A stretch of 64,000 nt of DNA from Pontederia crassipes (GCA_030549335.1 CM060187.1:7502001-7566000); one strand, 5' to 3'. Counted from the first letter of the stretch, positions 35,558 to 50,577 are shown. Notes: generated by a model not told the origin, from the sequence alone. Numbers and translations are program-made.

Positions 35558-37048
35558 CACTACAAGAAAACAAGTCTTGAAAATTTATTTAATGTACTAG
35601 TAACAATTTTGTGATGATATTACTCGACACAAAAAGGTCCATCACATTTCCATCACAACGATTGTGATGAATGTGTGACGGAAGATATAACTAATTTGAT
35701 TATTGAGAGATTAGTGATGCATTTTACTCTGTCATATATATATTTCTCTCACTAATCCATCATTCATTTTATGTTTTCACTATGGAAACAAGTATGTAGC
35801 CAATCATCTTATAAAACTATATAAAAGTGAAGTTGAACTTTTTTTGGTATCTCTTGATAATGGACAATAACATGCCATCAAAATGTTTGCAAAATATGTA
35901 AAAAAATAAAGTATCTCTTAATTCTTCCATAATTTTTTATATAAAAAGAGTTTGTTAAGACAATAATAAAAAATTTATTGAAAACAATAAAAAATATTTT
36001 TTATTTCTCATAAATTTTTGTTTACCTCCACCAATCTTTTTGAAAAAAAAATTAATTTCAAGCATTATGATCACTATTAAATTCAATTAATATTTTAAGA
36101 AGTACTTATATTTTATATTTTTATAATAAGAATACAAAATATATTTACTTCAGCCAATTTCCCTCCACCCTTTGACGCCATACTAACAACTAATTTAAGC
36201 TGAAAACCACCATAATAAAAACAAATCTAAGATAAAAACTAATCTAAGATATAAATACTTTCAATTTAACCTAATATTATTTCTATCATGCGAAAGGGTC
36301 ATGGAAGGGAAGAGCTGGCTTTGAAGGTTGATACATTCTTCTTTTTATTTTTTTCTCTACACTCCCCTGTATGTTCTCCTCTACTCTCTCTCCTCTTTTA
36401 TTTTGTTTTTTTCTTTTCTTTTCTCTATGTATGTTCTCCTTCAACGATGCTTCCCTGCGCCAGAATTAAACAACCATTCACAAATTATACAAAATGATTT
36501 TAATTTTAAATTTTTTTCTCATAAAGTCATCACATACATGTTTCAACTTTGGTCACAATTAATGACATATAATGTCACAAATTTTCTCTCACAACATTTG
36601 TCACAAACATATCTGTCACTAATAAGTAACGACATCAACAAATGTTGTCACTAATGTCACAAATTGTTGTCACTAATATGTCACAAATAGTTCCATCATA
36701 ATTCTGATATAATTGTCACAATTCTATCACAATTACTGTCACATTTTAATTCTGTCACAAATATTTCTATCACTGTTCTATCATAAATCTCCCACAACTT
36801 GTGATGGAAACACCTTTCGAAATTGGTTTTCTATTTTAATTGTGATAGAATTTTTTCCCCTTTTGTGAGTACCAATCCATCACATAAAGTTTGTGACGAA
36901 AACAATTTCTATCACAATATTATTTGTGACTTAATCAAATGTGACAGAAATATATCCACACAAGTATGTCATAAATAGTTATTTGTGACGAACTTCACTC
37001 CTTTTGTGACAAATAATTCTGTCACAAAAGGCTTGTTTTCTTGTAGTT
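35558..37048. mobile_element. Non-autonomous CACTA element, about 1.5 kb
   Basis: Left end cactacaagaaaacaag and right end (reverse complement) aactacaagaaaacaag form the CACTA-type terminal inverted repeat. The 3-bp target duplication is gtt (35555-35557, 37049-37051). The subterminal parts, especially 36540-37030, hold many copies of gtcacaaa / tttgtgac / atttctgtcac in both orientations, the usual layout of transposase-binding arrays. No transposase coding; open frames in the T-rich centre (36288-36497) are not protein-like. It lies in the interior of the old Ty3-like element. Confidence 0.85.
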
Positions 37049-40000
37049 GTTACAACCTTTTGAGGATAATGAAAATGTAATAATGAATTTGCCCAAAATT
37101 ATAATTATTCAGGACAATTGAACAAATTTTATGGCTTTGTGAAATGATTAAAAAAATATAGTTGAAAAATTTATTTTGACCAAGACAAGAAATTTATTTT
37201 GAAGGGTACTAAAGAAAGTATGATAAACCATTAAAGAAAGTATAATCTCATTATAGATTTTACAGATCAAGTTAGGATATGATATATATGAGTGTGGATT
37301 TTTTATCATTAGAGGAAAATATAATATTTAAACCAACCTTATGGATATGTATATGAGATGCTAGGAAAAAAGTCAAGTATAATGATGCATGAGACCTAAG
37401 TGATATTGATGGTATCATAGGATGCCCTCAAATAGAAAATGAAATTTAAGTCTCGGATTCAAAAACATGAATGATGTGGACTAAGGTAAGCTGTTAGGTA
37501 ATGTCTGTTATGTCAATGTTATATATGTTAGTATGATGCTCATGCATCAATATCTTTTGCTTTAATTGTGATTGAAGTAAAAGATAATGAAGGAAAAATT
37601 TAGAGTATTCGAGGATGAATTTCTTTTAAGGGGGAAGGATGTAACAACCCAAAATTTTGGGCAAATGGTATTTGAGTCTTTTGATCAAAACCCCAATGTA
37701 AACCCTATATAAGGTCTAACAACCTTTTGGATTCTTAAAAAAACTTAGCCGTCAACTTTTTTTCTCTCTTTTCTTCTCCACCAATAAAAAATTCAAGACT
37801 AGGAGATCTAGAGCACTATTCTTTATAGTGGCTATGTTTTAAGATCAAGAAAGAGAAGAACAAGGGTTTTAGCAAAAGGACAAAAAGACCTAGAAGCTTC
37901 CAAACATGAAGAATGATGCAAGATGATTTGGAAAAGGGGCACTACAAGAATTATAGTCTTTTGTAATGTTTGCATATTTTGTAAACATCACAGTTCATAA
38001 AAACCTTCGGTTACGCTTGATAAACGTCACGACATGATTTTATCGGTGACGTTTTCTTACACAACTATCATAAATAAGTTGTTAAGGTTGTTGTGATGTT
38101 TATTAAATGTAAAAAAATGATACACTCTGCATGTTTTTTATGTTCTAAAATTATATAACATATGACAAATTTATTTCAATTTTGTTAGTTAATATGCAAT
38201 CATTACAAATGTTAACATGTCTTAATGGAAAATAAAATTATAATTACTAATAAATGTCACCAGTGTATGATTAGTATGTTAATGTATCTGCACCACTCAT
38301 AAGATTTACCCTACTAAATGAGATATGCTTAATATAATGGAACTAATTTAATTGTATAAAAACACTAAATATATTTGTATTTTAAGCATATGGAAAGGTA
38401 TTTAAACCAAGAATCTTATCATGTTTATTATAATAAATTTGAATCCCTAAACATTATAATATTGATAAGTTTTAGAGTCAATAACTAGAACTTCTTACTA
38501 GGAATATTTATTTGGAATAATTAAATAGTTTAAAATATTATGAAGTTAAGTTGTTGCAAACTGTTTAGTAACATCTTTAGATAAGATAGAAAGAGTTAGT
38601 AGAAATAACAATTTTAACTAATATACGTATGTTCAGGCTCCACCTCATTTCTCCCATCTGATTATCCCTCCCCATGTTAGTTTTCTTATATGGCGCCATT
38701 TATTTTCCCTTTATCCCTCCACACAATATTTTTTCTGCAATCTTAGTGGCTTAACCCTTTTTCTTGTGCAGAGTCTTGACTTTGGTGCAGATTCAACATT
38801 GGCATCGGAGGTGAAAATTCTGGATAGATTAAGCAAAAAGGTCAGTTTGTGTTGTTTTCATATGTGTTTCAAATTAAATTCATTTGGAAAATTCGTATTT
38901 ATAAAATTTATGAGATCTGCTAACCTAGGTTATGTTTTCTTTGAAATATTATTTATTTTAGTAAATATTATTTAGGGACATTATGATCCAGCGGAGCATT
39001 AATATATGAAAACTTATTTCCTGTTTTGTATGTTCTTAATTTGTTTATAGGTATTTGGGCCATGTTGTATAATTTATAATGTATGAAAACTTCTTTCCCT
39101 TTTTGTATGTTCTTCTTAATTAGTTTGTAGTTATTTGGGCCATTTTTTCTAAATTCATACACACACCATGGAAATATTATATTATAAACATGTAGCACCG
39201 TTCATGATGTATAGAAGAATTAACAAACTTACTATTTAAAACTACTGGTATATTAGGTGTGTAAAAGGATTCACACATGTTGAAATTGTGATTTATTTTT
39301 GTCCTCATGTACATATGGTACTACTGTAATATCCCTGACTAATAAAATACGGATGTGATGACATTGAGAAGTATTGGTTTGAACTCTCATCATATAACCT
39401 GTAAAACTGTTAATAAACACAAAGTTTTTTTCCTTCTTGGTGAAAATAAAAAATATATTGAGAAAATGACTCGAGAAGAATATTAATATTTAACTGATGT
39501 CTTATCAAAACATATATATATCTACTGGACCAAGATTGTTGGACATCTTAGGACAAAGAAGACAAATTAGTAAAAGTGTGATCCCGACGTTCGAAAGCCA
39601 AAAACCAAAATCAGTTAATACAATCAAAACCAAGTATGTATAGAAATATCAAGCACATCCCAAAACCAAAAGGTAATATTAGTTTGACTTTGAGAACAAG
39701 TAATATGATGTCAACCCCTTTTGTTTTTTACATTTTGGTGCAGTGATGATATAAAAAATTAAGTTGCTTCTACATAAACTAGCACATCCTAGGTCTAATT
39801 TATATTTAAAATAATTTTTTATTTGTTTAAAATATATTATTATATGGCTGAGTCTATCCTGGCTTTAGAGCTTTTATTTTTAATATTTTGGTGCAAGGAT
39901 CTTATTGAAACCCAAGTTGCTTCCACCATAAATTATCAACCTGTTCAAATTTAATTAATTTTTTATATCTGAATTAGTGATGATTGGATGAAAACGACAT

Positions 40001-40445
40001 CTAATGCTTGATACCCAAAAGCATGTGGTATCTAAGATTGACTGGACACTAGTTTCTATAATCGACGAATCATTATATTGGAGTATTAGTAGGCATTTTT
40101 TCATTTGGTGTTACCTAAAGTTTTTATTACTACTTTTTATTACAATTTTCGTTAGTCAATGTTTCTTTAGTTACCATATAAGATTCATTTTTTTAATGAA
40201 ATTTTATTAAGTGTTTGTACGATTCATTATAAATGTACTTGAACACTAGTAGGAAAACAACTCATCCAGGTTATCTTTTGTTTCTGTCCTTAATTTATTC
40301 AAACTTGAACCAATGTCTTGTAAGGAATTTTTTTCTTATGGAATAGAATCCATTCATTTATTATTTTAGCAAAAAAATCTATTTATCTATCTCTCATTAA
40401 ATAAGTTGAATATATTTTATTTGCCATGCAATTAGGCTAACACAT

Positions 40446-42318
40446 ATGGATAAGAGTTGTAAGAGTTGGATGACCTTTGACATTAGCTCCAATGAGTACC
40501 GGAATGGGGTGGAAAGCTTCATTGCATACTTGCTTCAGAAATATGGGGTGGACAAAGAAGTCAAGTGTCCATGTAGAAAGTGCTTGAATAGTGAAAATCA
40601 CTCCATACCTATGATTGGGGCACATTTACTTGTAGATGGTATAGATATGTCTTACAAGTGTTGGATTTATCATGTAGAAGAGCCTACAATCCAATTAACT
40701 CAAATAAATAGAAGCAGGAGACGCCCCAAAAAATGGGAAATGAGACCTAATGCAGAGGAGTTCATAACAACTGATGATGACCCAAATGAACTTAATGAGA
40801 TGCTAGATGATGTAGAGGCATTTGTTAACAACTTAGGTGAAGGCACATCTAGTAAAAAAATTAGTATCCCATTTGATTTATTAAATGGTCTAAAAGTTGA
40901 CACAAAACAAGAACTTTATCCTGGATGCAAGTTGTCAAAATTTACATTTATAGTAAAGCTCCTTCATTTGAAGGTGTATAATAAGTGGAGTAGTAAGTCA
41001 TTTGACATGCTTCTTCAACTTTTACGTGATATAATACCCAATGGGAAATGCCTTCCGAAGTCAAGTTATCATGCAAATAAATATTTGAGGGGATTAGGAA
41101 TGGGATGCCATTCCATCCATGCATGTAAATATGATTGTTGCTTGTTTTGGGAAAATAATAAGCATATGAAGCATTGTCCTATTTGTGGTACCTCTAGGTA
41201 TAAGATGTCTGATGGAATTGGCAAGTCCATTCATCACAAAGTTTTACGTTATTTTCTATCAAACCAAGACTGCAATGACTTTATATGGACTCTAAAATTG
41301 ATCAAAAGATGTGTTGGCACAAAGAGGAGCACAACATAAAAGAGAACTTTATGGGTCATCCTGGAGATGGAAAAGCTTGGAAGGATTTTGATAGTCAGTT
41401 TCCGGACTTTGCTGAGGATGCTCGAAATGTAAGGCTAGGACTAGCTAGTGATGGCTTTAATCCATTTGGTAGTATGTGTCCAGTTGTGTTACTAGCATAT
41501 AACTTGCCTCCTTGGATGTGTATGAAGAAAGAATATTTCATGATGTCTTTGCTAATTTCAGGACCTAAGGCTCCAGGAAAGGAGATTGATGTTTACATGG
41601 AACCTTTGATTGCCAAGTTAAAAGACTTGTGGGTCAATGGATTATTGATGTATGATGCTTTCACAAAAGCAAATTTTAAAATGTGAGCAACACTTATGTA
41701 GACTATCAATGACTTTCCTGCATATGGAAGCTTATCTGGATGGACCACGAAGGGATATTATGCTTGTCCTATGTGCCAAGATCAAACTCCATCTTTGAAA
41801 CTTAAAAACGAGATTGGTTATTTTGGCCATAGAATGTGGCTTTCAATGGATCACAGATGGCGACGTAGCTTGAAATTCGATGGGGCGCGTGATAATCGTG
41901 AAGCTCTAGTAATGAATTCTGAAAAAGAAATTCTTTCTCAATTAAGACATGTTGAGAATGTTTGTATGGGCAAGCACCCAACCAATAGTAGAAAGTTTCG
42001 TTGCATACAACAACTTAACTGGACAAAAAAGTCAATTTTCTATGATCTACCATATTGGCCAAAACAAAAATTGAGGCATAACTTGGATGTCATGCACATT
42101 GAGAAAAATATTTGTGAAAATCTCATAGGTACTATGCTTCATATCGAAGGTAAAACAAAAGACACTTTGAAAGCAAGAGTTGACTTCCAAGAAATGGGAA
42201 TTAGAAAGGAGTTGCATCTAATGAAGCATTCTGAGGGTAAATATTTAATGCCATGTGCTACTTATGTTCTAAGCCCCACCGAGAGGAAATCATTTTATGA
42301 ATTTCTAAAAGATGTTTG
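40446..42318 (+). pseudogene. CACTA TNP2-type transposase, N-terminal part
   Basis: From MDKSCKSWMTFD at 40446: a transposase-associated N-terminal domain with Cys-rich CPCRKCLN and HLLVDGIDMSYKCWIYH; an acidic linker; then the Transposase_21 core (LLRDIIPNGKCLPKSSYHAN, HACKYDCCLFW, CPICGTSRYK, MCWHKEEH, GDGKAWKDFDSQFPDFA, DGFNPFG, PVVLLAYNLPPWMCMKKEYF, YACPMCQD, LDVMHIEKNICENLIG). One frame change near 41290 with an extra stop, and two stops near 41685-41700, show it is decayed. Reading then meets the Tekay-like insertion at 42383; the rest of the gene lies beyond it. The fold is a DDE-type transposase in this family; I did not assign the acidic residues. Confidence 0.9.
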
Positions 42319-42382
42319 ATTGCTCGATGGTTATGCATCACATATAGGCACATGTGTTAATGATACCAACTCCCATATCTCA

Positions 42383-45300
42383 TGTAACGACCCGAGACCC
42401 ACGTGACTTTCACGTGCTCAGAGTTGTCCCAAAGGCGCTACACTATTCTATTAAAAGAATTGTGCGGAAATATAAACTTATAAAATGTGGAATTAATAAT
42501 AACAATAGCTAAAAATCCATAATGTCAAGGAGCTGGAAATGTCCATGACTCCACCATACTAAATATGCGGAAACTAAAAGCTAATTCATTAAACTAGTAG
42601 GACTAAATCATACACCATGTGCAACATCTCTATCACTGAGCCTGACCACCTGCATCACCATCTTCTATCATCTCACCTGTATGAATCCAGATGTAGGGAA
42701 AACCAATGAGTATAAAAATACTTAGTACGTAGGGTCTAACCATAACAATATATAATAAATCAAAAGTGCTCATTAAATCAATAATGATATGAATCAATAA
42801 ACAATAGAGCACTGAATATAGCAATGTATAAGGAGAGCTCAATAATCAATATAGCCATAAATCAATATTGTGGATCAGGAAGAAGGTCAAAGACCAATCA
42901 ATTTCAATGAATAATTATCAATAATCTATATGCCTGATCACAATGGCACTATCCAATTTATCCAATTCAATTCAATTATCAATATCATTGGTCATCGATC
43001 AATAACAATTTCTATGGAATGGGCGGAGGCAAAGCCGTCAACACCAAAAATCCGAATGACCATGATTCAATTCGATTTCCATTCAATTCAATTCCATTCT
43101 ATTCGATTCAATTTTTGAGTTATTCAATTTAATAGAGAGCGCTCGGTCAATTAAGAGAAACTCCATGTCTTTTTCATGTAAGCCAGTGAGAGACCAAGTC
43201 ACGGCAAGCTGCCCTCTAATGGTAGCGCTAACAATAGCTTCGTGATGGCGGGGTCCATGGCCATTGCAAAACAGCCATAGCTTCCCTAAAGGATGATGTA
43301 TCATACCTCTAGGTACACTATCTGCCCCGTACAATATCCATAACAATATCAATATGGCCCAGGGAGCTTAGAGACAATCGGAGAATATGGAGACCCAATA
43401 GTTTTCATCTTTTATCTTATTTATCTTAAAGACCTATCTTTAATAATTTAATTTAGGTTAAACAAGGACCCAATCAAGGGAAAACTACTGGATCAATACT
43501 ATGATAGATGATAGGATCTGACGGAGTAACGATAATGATAATCTCAAATCACATCTAACAAATTTGATGAGGTCAGATCAGTTTACAATATAATCATGAA
43601 TGATCAGAAACAACTATTCAATTATTTATAATAAAATATTCAAAATTATGTTTTTTGTCTCCAAAAGTCGGCCCGCGTCGGGTGAAACCCGAGCCATGTT
43701 CGAAAATGCTCAATATCACCTCGGCCAGAGCAAACCCAGGTCGGGTCGGCCGGTTCATGTTCAATCGAAGTCGCGATGCAACTCGAGTCGAGCTGAAGCT
43801 AGAACCCGAGCCGGGCCTATAGGAACTCGAGCCGGGTTGGTCAACCCGATCCGATTTCGAGACCAACTCGGTCTGTATTTAACAAAATTTGAGTCGGGTA
43901 CAATAGAACCCGAGCCGAGTTCTGTCGCTGACAGAGAAGCGCGTTCCGACACGACTTTCCAACCACCATAACTTTTTCATACAATGTCCAATGTATGCAT
44001 ACAATATATCAATGGATTCTCCCTACAAAGGAGAAAAGAATAGGATTCTATGTCGCGGAAAACCGACGGCATAGGGGGATTCCCCCTACGTACTTAAAGT
44101 TGGCTGAAAAACTAACTGCAAATCCTTTCTTGGAGAAACTGCACGAACACCGATCTTTGACCGGCGATTTCTCACTATCCACGTCCCGAAACTCGCGGCC
44201 ACCACTTGGAAGTTCTTCTCCTATATATGCCGGCTTCGAGATCAGCCATTGCGTGCTCTCAGGGGTGCCTTGGTTTGTGTGCTAACGAGAGGAAAATAGT
44301 GACTCGTGGGCAGAATTCTATTTTGGCAGAAAAGGAGATTTCCAGCCACCCCTTTGATATTTATTATAGTGTAGACTTGAGATTTCAATTCTATTAGGCC
44401 TTGGACTCCTTTAGAATCAATCTTGGCCATCCATCAACAATTAATCACTCCATAATTATTCAGATTTATTTAAATCCGAATTTACTCAACAATCCAATAT
44501 TTATCTTCATAGAAATTCTATCTCTTTTCAAAGTCCTTATCTCTCAAACTTATCACATAATTTTCATCAATTTCGGAATTAAATAATTCCAGAATATCAT
44601 AATAGGGATTTTCAGATCTATCAAAATAAAATAAATATCTTTTATTTATTTCCTGAAATTCCAAGTCGTTACATCATAACCTCCTTAAAAATAAATTCAT
44701 CCTCGAGTTTGCTTAAGGGAAAATTACATCAACTTATTTAAACAATTATGGAAAATCCTTCCTCATTTCATCTTCCAATTCCCAAGTGGCATCTTCATCT
44801 CTATGATGTGTTCAAGCCACCTTTTACCATGGGTACCATCTTGTTCTTCATATGCCTAGTCTGGTACTCCAATATCTCGATGGATTGTTCGGTGTACTTC
44901 AGGTCCATGATCAAGTTTGGTTTTTCCATATTCACTATATTGGCATTATCATGTTGATATTTGCGCAACATTGACACGTGGAAGACGTTATGCACGTGTC
45001 CATATGATGGTGGTAGTGCCAACATGCAGGCTGCATCTCCAATCAATGCAAGTATCTCAAATGGACCAACATACCTAGGGCTCAACTTGCCCTTCTTGCT
45101 GAATCTCATTACTCCCTTCATCAGGGAGACTTTTAACATCACTCGATCTCCAACCTTAAAGATCTGTTCTCTTCGTTTCTTGTCAGCATAAGTCTTCTGT
45201 CTGTTGCTTTCAATCTTTCTCTAATGAGACAAACCTTTTTAGCATCCTCCATTATTTGCTTTAACATCTCCTTTGACAAGAACTGTCATCCTCCTACCTC

Positions 45301-48300
45301 ACTCCAATAGATAGGGGAGTGACATGGTCTTCCATACATGGCTGCAAAAGGTGCCATGCCAATGCTAGAGTGGTAGTTGTTGTTATATGCAAATTCAATT
45401 AGAGGGAGATGTGTGTCCCAACTACCACTCCAATCTAGTGCACAAGCTCAGAGCATATCTTTCAATGTCTGAATGGTGCGCTCAGACTGCCCGCCTGTCT
45501 GAGTATGGAACACTGTGCTGAAATTCAGCTTCGTTCCAAATGCACTCTGGATGCTCCACCAAAATTTGGTCGTGAACCGTGGATCTCTATCCGACACAAT
45601 GGAGGCTGGCACTCCATGTAGTCGGATAACCTCCTTAATATAAATGTCCATTAGGCTTTCGACAGAATGCTTCCATTTGATGGGAATGAAGTGAGCTGCT
45701 TTGTTGAAATGGTCAACCACTACCCATATCGCATCGTGGCCTTGTTGGGTTCTTGGAAGCTCTGTAACAAAATCCATCGTTATCTTTTCCCATTTCCATT
45801 GAGGGATTCCAAGTTCCTACTGTACTTCGTATGGCCTCTGATGCTCACACTTTGCAATGTATTCAGCTATATCCTTCTTCATATTGTTCCACCAAAAAGT
45901 TCGTTGCAAATCCTTATACATCTTCGTGCTACTAGGATGAATGGCGAATTTTGATTTGTGGCATTCATCAAGCACTTGCCTTCTTAATCCTTCATGATCA
46001 GGAACCACAAGCGTCCCCTATATCTGATGACTCCATCTGTGACTAAAAAGTCGGCAAGAATCTTTTCGCACAACTTGAGTAGGGGTGGTCATACTCATTG
46101 TCGTTCAGTTGTACTTTTCCAATCTTCAACATCAATTTAGGTTGCATGCCGAGGTGTGCCATAATCCGTACACCATCACTATTGGTCCTTGGACTGACCT
46201 ATATAATATAGTCGATCATGTTCCAACGATTCACTCTCAGGCATGCGAGTGACCTACCCACTTTCGAGTGAGTGCGTCAGCAACTGAGTTTGCCTTTCCG
46301 GGATGATAACTGATGGCAAACTCGTAATCCTTCAAAAACTCGATCCATCTTCTCTGACTCATGTTCAGATCACGTTGAGAAAAGATATACTTCAGGGTTT
46401 TGTGATTTGTAAAAATCTCGAACTCTTCACCGTAGAGGTAGTGCCTCCAAATCTTGAGGGCGAAGACTACCGCTGCTAATTCGAGGTCGTGCATCGGGTA
46501 GATCTTCTCATGTTTCTTCAACTGCCTTGATGCGTAGGCAATGACTTTTCCATGCTGCATCAAGATGCACCCCAAGCCGGTGTCACATCCGTCGATGTAT
46601 ATAACATAACCTCCTTGGCCTGAAGGTATGGTAAGAATAGGTGCCGTCGTCAATCTTTTATTTATCTCTTGGAAGCTGTCTTTACACTTCCGTGACAATT
46701 CATATTTGACGCCTTTCTTTGTGAGATTTGTTAGTGGCGACGCGATCATGGAAAAATCTCGTATAAATCTCCGATAGTATCCTGCAACTCCGAGGAAGCT
46801 CCTGATCTCCGATACATTTTTTGTCGCTCCCAGTTGGCAACTACTTTGGCAGGATCCACTGATATCCCATCCTTACTAATGATATGTCCAAGGAACATGA
46901 TCTCTTCCAACCAAAACTCACACTTCGAGAATTTGGCGTACAGCTCAAAGGGTCTGTAGCACGACCCATAGATGCTCCTCATGTTCCTCATGGTTCGATG
47001 AATAAATGAGTATGTCGTCGACGAAAATGATCACGAACTTATCCAGGTATGACCTGAATACTCGATTCATCAAATCCATAAAGGCTGTCGAAGCGTTGGT
47101 TAGCCCAAATGGCACCACTAGAAACTCGTAGTAGCCATATCTTGTCCTAAAGGCTGTCTTCGGCACGTCATCATCAGCTATCCGGAGCTGATGGTAACCA
47201 CTTCTTAAGTCGATCTTTGAGAACACCTTTGCCGAAGACAATTGGTCGAACAGGTCATTGATTCTTGGTAGTGGGTACTTATTCTTTATTGTGACCTTGT
47301 TCAACATCCGATAATCTATGCATAATCGCATAGATCCATCCTTTTTCTTCATGAATAATATCGGAGCGCCCCATGGGGAGACACTCGGATGAATTCCTTA
47401 TCCAACAACTCTTGAATTTGGGTCTTCAATTCCAACATCTCCGCTAGAGCCATTCTAGATGGTGCCTTCGAGATGGGTGCGATACCCGACACTAAGTCAA
47501 TGTGGAAGTCAATCTCCCGCCATGGTGGTAGTCCCGAGACATCATCCAGAAAAACGTTCGGAAATTCTTTCACCACTTCAATACTATCTCGGTCTATCTC
47601 AGCCTGGTCTGTCTTAATCACGCTTGCCAAGAATCCACGACATCCTTTCTTCAGTAGCTTCTGGGCTTTGATAGCTGACACCAGGGCCTTGCCCTGCTCT
47701 AGTGACGTGCCTCTGACGATGGTCTGAGGTCCTCCTGGTGCTCTGATCACGATCTTCTTTGCTCGGCAAAGTAGGTAAGTGTCGTGGTAGGACAACCAGT
47801 CCATGCCCAACACTACATCGTAATCCCTGATCGGGATGACGATTAAGTCTGCCGAGAAGTTCTTGCCTTTCACTTTGACTGACACCTTGGGAAGATACTT
47901 TTGGGTGACGATGAACCCCAAAGGTGCGCCGATGTCGAGTGAGAATCCTGTTGCTCGTGGCTTCATACTCGGAGCAAATTGCTCCGAAATGAAGGAGTGT
48001 GTAGCTCCAGAATCGAATAGTATATTAGCATGAATGCCATCATTTTTAAGCGTACCTTGGATGGTGTCGTTTGCTATCTGCTTGTCAGTAGGCCGCACAT
48101 TGTAGACTCGGCCTTGCACCATCTTTGGTGGCCCATCATTGCGTTGAGGAGATGGTGCAACGCGCCTTGGTTCCTTACATTCTCGGGCGAAGTGGCCCAC
48201 CTTGCCATAATTCAGATATGCGTCTGTCTTCCGGTAGCACTCACCGGGATGGAATCGATGGCAGAAGTCACAGGCTTTTTGCTACTCCCTCTTCTCGGGA

Positions 48301-50572
48301 TAGGGTCTGCCCCTATTTCGGTCGTTGCGATGATGGTTGTCACATCTGCGATCTCTGTTGCGTTTCTGATGTTGCGGCTGATTTGTAGGCGCCTAGTGCT
48401 GTTGCTGGGCTCCTACCTGGACGCCATCCTCCAGATATGTGGCGAACTCTTCAGCAAATTGAAAGGTCTGACAATTCCCTCCCTTAACTCTTTCTCTGAG
48501 GTTAGGCTTTAGGCTATGAACTTAGCGCTTCACACGATCTAATTCCGTCTGTTGCATGGTCGAGTACTTTTCCAAGTTCAGGGAAAACCCATGAGTATAA
48601 AAATACTCAGTACGTAGGGTCTAACCATAACAATATATAATAAATCAAAAGTGCTCATTAAATCAATAACGATATGAATCAATAAATAATAGAGCACTGG
48701 ATATAGCAATGTATAAGGAGAGCACAATAATCAATATAGCCATAAATCAATATTGTGGATCAGGAAAAAGGTCAAAGACCAATCAATTTCAACGAATAAT
48801 TATCAATAATCTATATGCACTGTCCAATTTATCCAGTTCAATTATCAATATATGGTCATCGGCCAATAACAATTTCTATTCAATGGGCGGAGGCAAAGCC
48901 GTCAACGCCAAAAATCCGAATGACCATGATTCAATTCGATTTTCATTCAATTCAATTCCATTCTATTCGATTCAATCTTTGGAGTTATTCAATTTAATAG
49001 GGAGCGCTCGGTCAATTAAGGAAAACTCCATGTCTCTTTCATGTAGGCCAATGAGGGATCAAGTCATGGCAAGCAGCCCTCCAATGGTAGTGTTAACAAT
49101 AGCTTCGTGATGGCGGGGGACCATGACCATCACAGGACAGCAATAGCTTCCCTAAAGGATGACATCTCATACCTCTAGGTACACTATCTGTTCCATACAA
49201 TATCCATAACAATATCAATATGCCCCAGGGAGCTTAGAGACAATCGGAGAACATGGAGATCGAGCAGTTTCTATTTTTTATCTTATTTATCCTAAAGACC
49301 TATCTTTAATAATTTAATTTATTTTAAACAAAGACCCAATCAAGGAAAAACTATTAGATCAATACTATGATAGATGACAAGATCTGATGGAGTAACGATA
49401 ACTATAATATCAAATCAAATTTGACAAATTTGATGAGGTCAGATCTGTTTACAATTTAATCATGAATGATCAGAAATAATTAACTATAGTAACTATTTAA
49501 TTATTTATAATAAAATATTCAAAATTATGTTTTTTGTTTCCAGAAGTGGCCCCCATTGGGTGAAACTCAGGCCGTGTTCAGAAACGCTCAATATCATCTT
49601 GGATAGGGCAAACTCGGGCCGGGTCGGTTAGTTCACGTTCAATCGAAGTCGCGCTGCAACCCGAGTCGAGCCAAAGCTATAAATCGGGCCGGGCCTATAG
49701 GAACCCAGGCCGGGTTGGTCAACCCGATCAGGTTCTGAGACCAACTCGGTCCGAATTTAACGAAATCAGGGCCGGGTACAATAGAGCCTGAGCCGGCTAC
49801 AGTAAAACTCGGGCCGGGTACAACATCTGCCGCTGACGAAGAAGTGCGTTCCGATGCGACTTTCCGACCACCATAACTTTTCCATACAATGTCCAATATA
49901 TGCATACAATATATCAATGGATTCTCAGTAAAAAGGAGAAAAGAATAGGTTCTATGTCATGGAAAACCGCCAGCATAGGGATTCCCCCTACGTACCTAAA
50001 GTTGTCTGAAAAATCAACTACAAATCCTTTCCTGGAGAAACTGCATGAACGCCGATCTTTGGCCAGCGATTTCTCACTGTCCACGTCGCGAAACTCACGG
50101 CTACCACTTGAAAGTTCTTCTCCTATATGCTGGCTTCGAAACCAACCTTCGCGTGCTCTCAGGGGTGCCTCGGTTCGCGTGCTAACGACAGGAAAAGGAC
50201 CCATGGGCAGAATTCTGTTTTGGCAGAAAAGGGGATTTCCAGCCACCCCTTTGATATTTATTTATAGTGTAGACTTAATATTCCAATTCTATTAGGCCTT
50301 GGATTCCTTTACAATCAATCTTGGCCATCCATCAATAATTAATCACTCCATAATTATTCAGATTTATTTAAATCCGAATTTACTCAACAATCCAATATTT
50401 ATCTTCATAGGAATTCTATCTCTTTTCAAAGCCTTCTTATATCTCCAACTTATCCCATAATTTCCATCAATTTCAGAATTAAATAATTCTAGAATACATA
50501 GTAGGGATTTTCAGATCTATCAAAATAAAATAAATATCTTTTATTTATTTCCTGAAAATCCAAGTCGTTACA
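42383..50572 (-). mobile_element. Ty3 element, Tekay/Del-like chromovirus lineage, broken
   Basis: LTRs begin tgtaacgacccgag and end gtcgttaca on the plus strand; left LTR 42383-44673 (2.3 kb), right LTR about 48580-50572. Perfect target duplication tctca (42378-42382, 50573-50577). Orientation is minus: a polypurine tract (rc of ataacctccttaaaaa) lies beside the left LTR at 44674-44690. Minus-strand coding remnants run zinc knuckle and protease (about 48200-47700), reverse transcriptase (about 47450-46750), RNase H (about 46740-46240), integrase (about 46010-45290) and a C-terminal part of chromovirus type (about 45140-44800). The long LTRs and the HNVFHVSMLRKY motif suit the Tekay/Del lineage. 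It has several breaks and is a fossil. Its LTRs differ visibly more than those of the LARD-like element at 21115. Confidence 0.9.
44800..48200 (-). pseudogene. Remnant gag-pol of the Tekay-like element
   Basis: Recognised parts, in order on the minus strand: a CCHC knuckle end (GHFAREC), retropepsin (ILFDSGATHSFIS), reverse transcriptase ([47 protein letters not shown]), RNase H ([17 protein letters not shown]), integrase zinc/core pieces (HPSSTKMYKDLQRTFWW, VSDRDPRFTTKFW, FHTQTGGQSERT) and the Tekay-type C-terminal stretch (KLSPRYVGPFEILA). Whole gag upstream of the knuckle was not recognised. It is a broken fossil with several interruptions. Confidence 0.88.
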
Positions 50573-50577
50573 TCTCA

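Noticed and set aside
36288-36654. Phe/Ser-rich hydrophobic open frames that could look like membrane proteins
   Set aside because: They are translations of T-rich sequence in the centre of a non-autonomous CACTA element.
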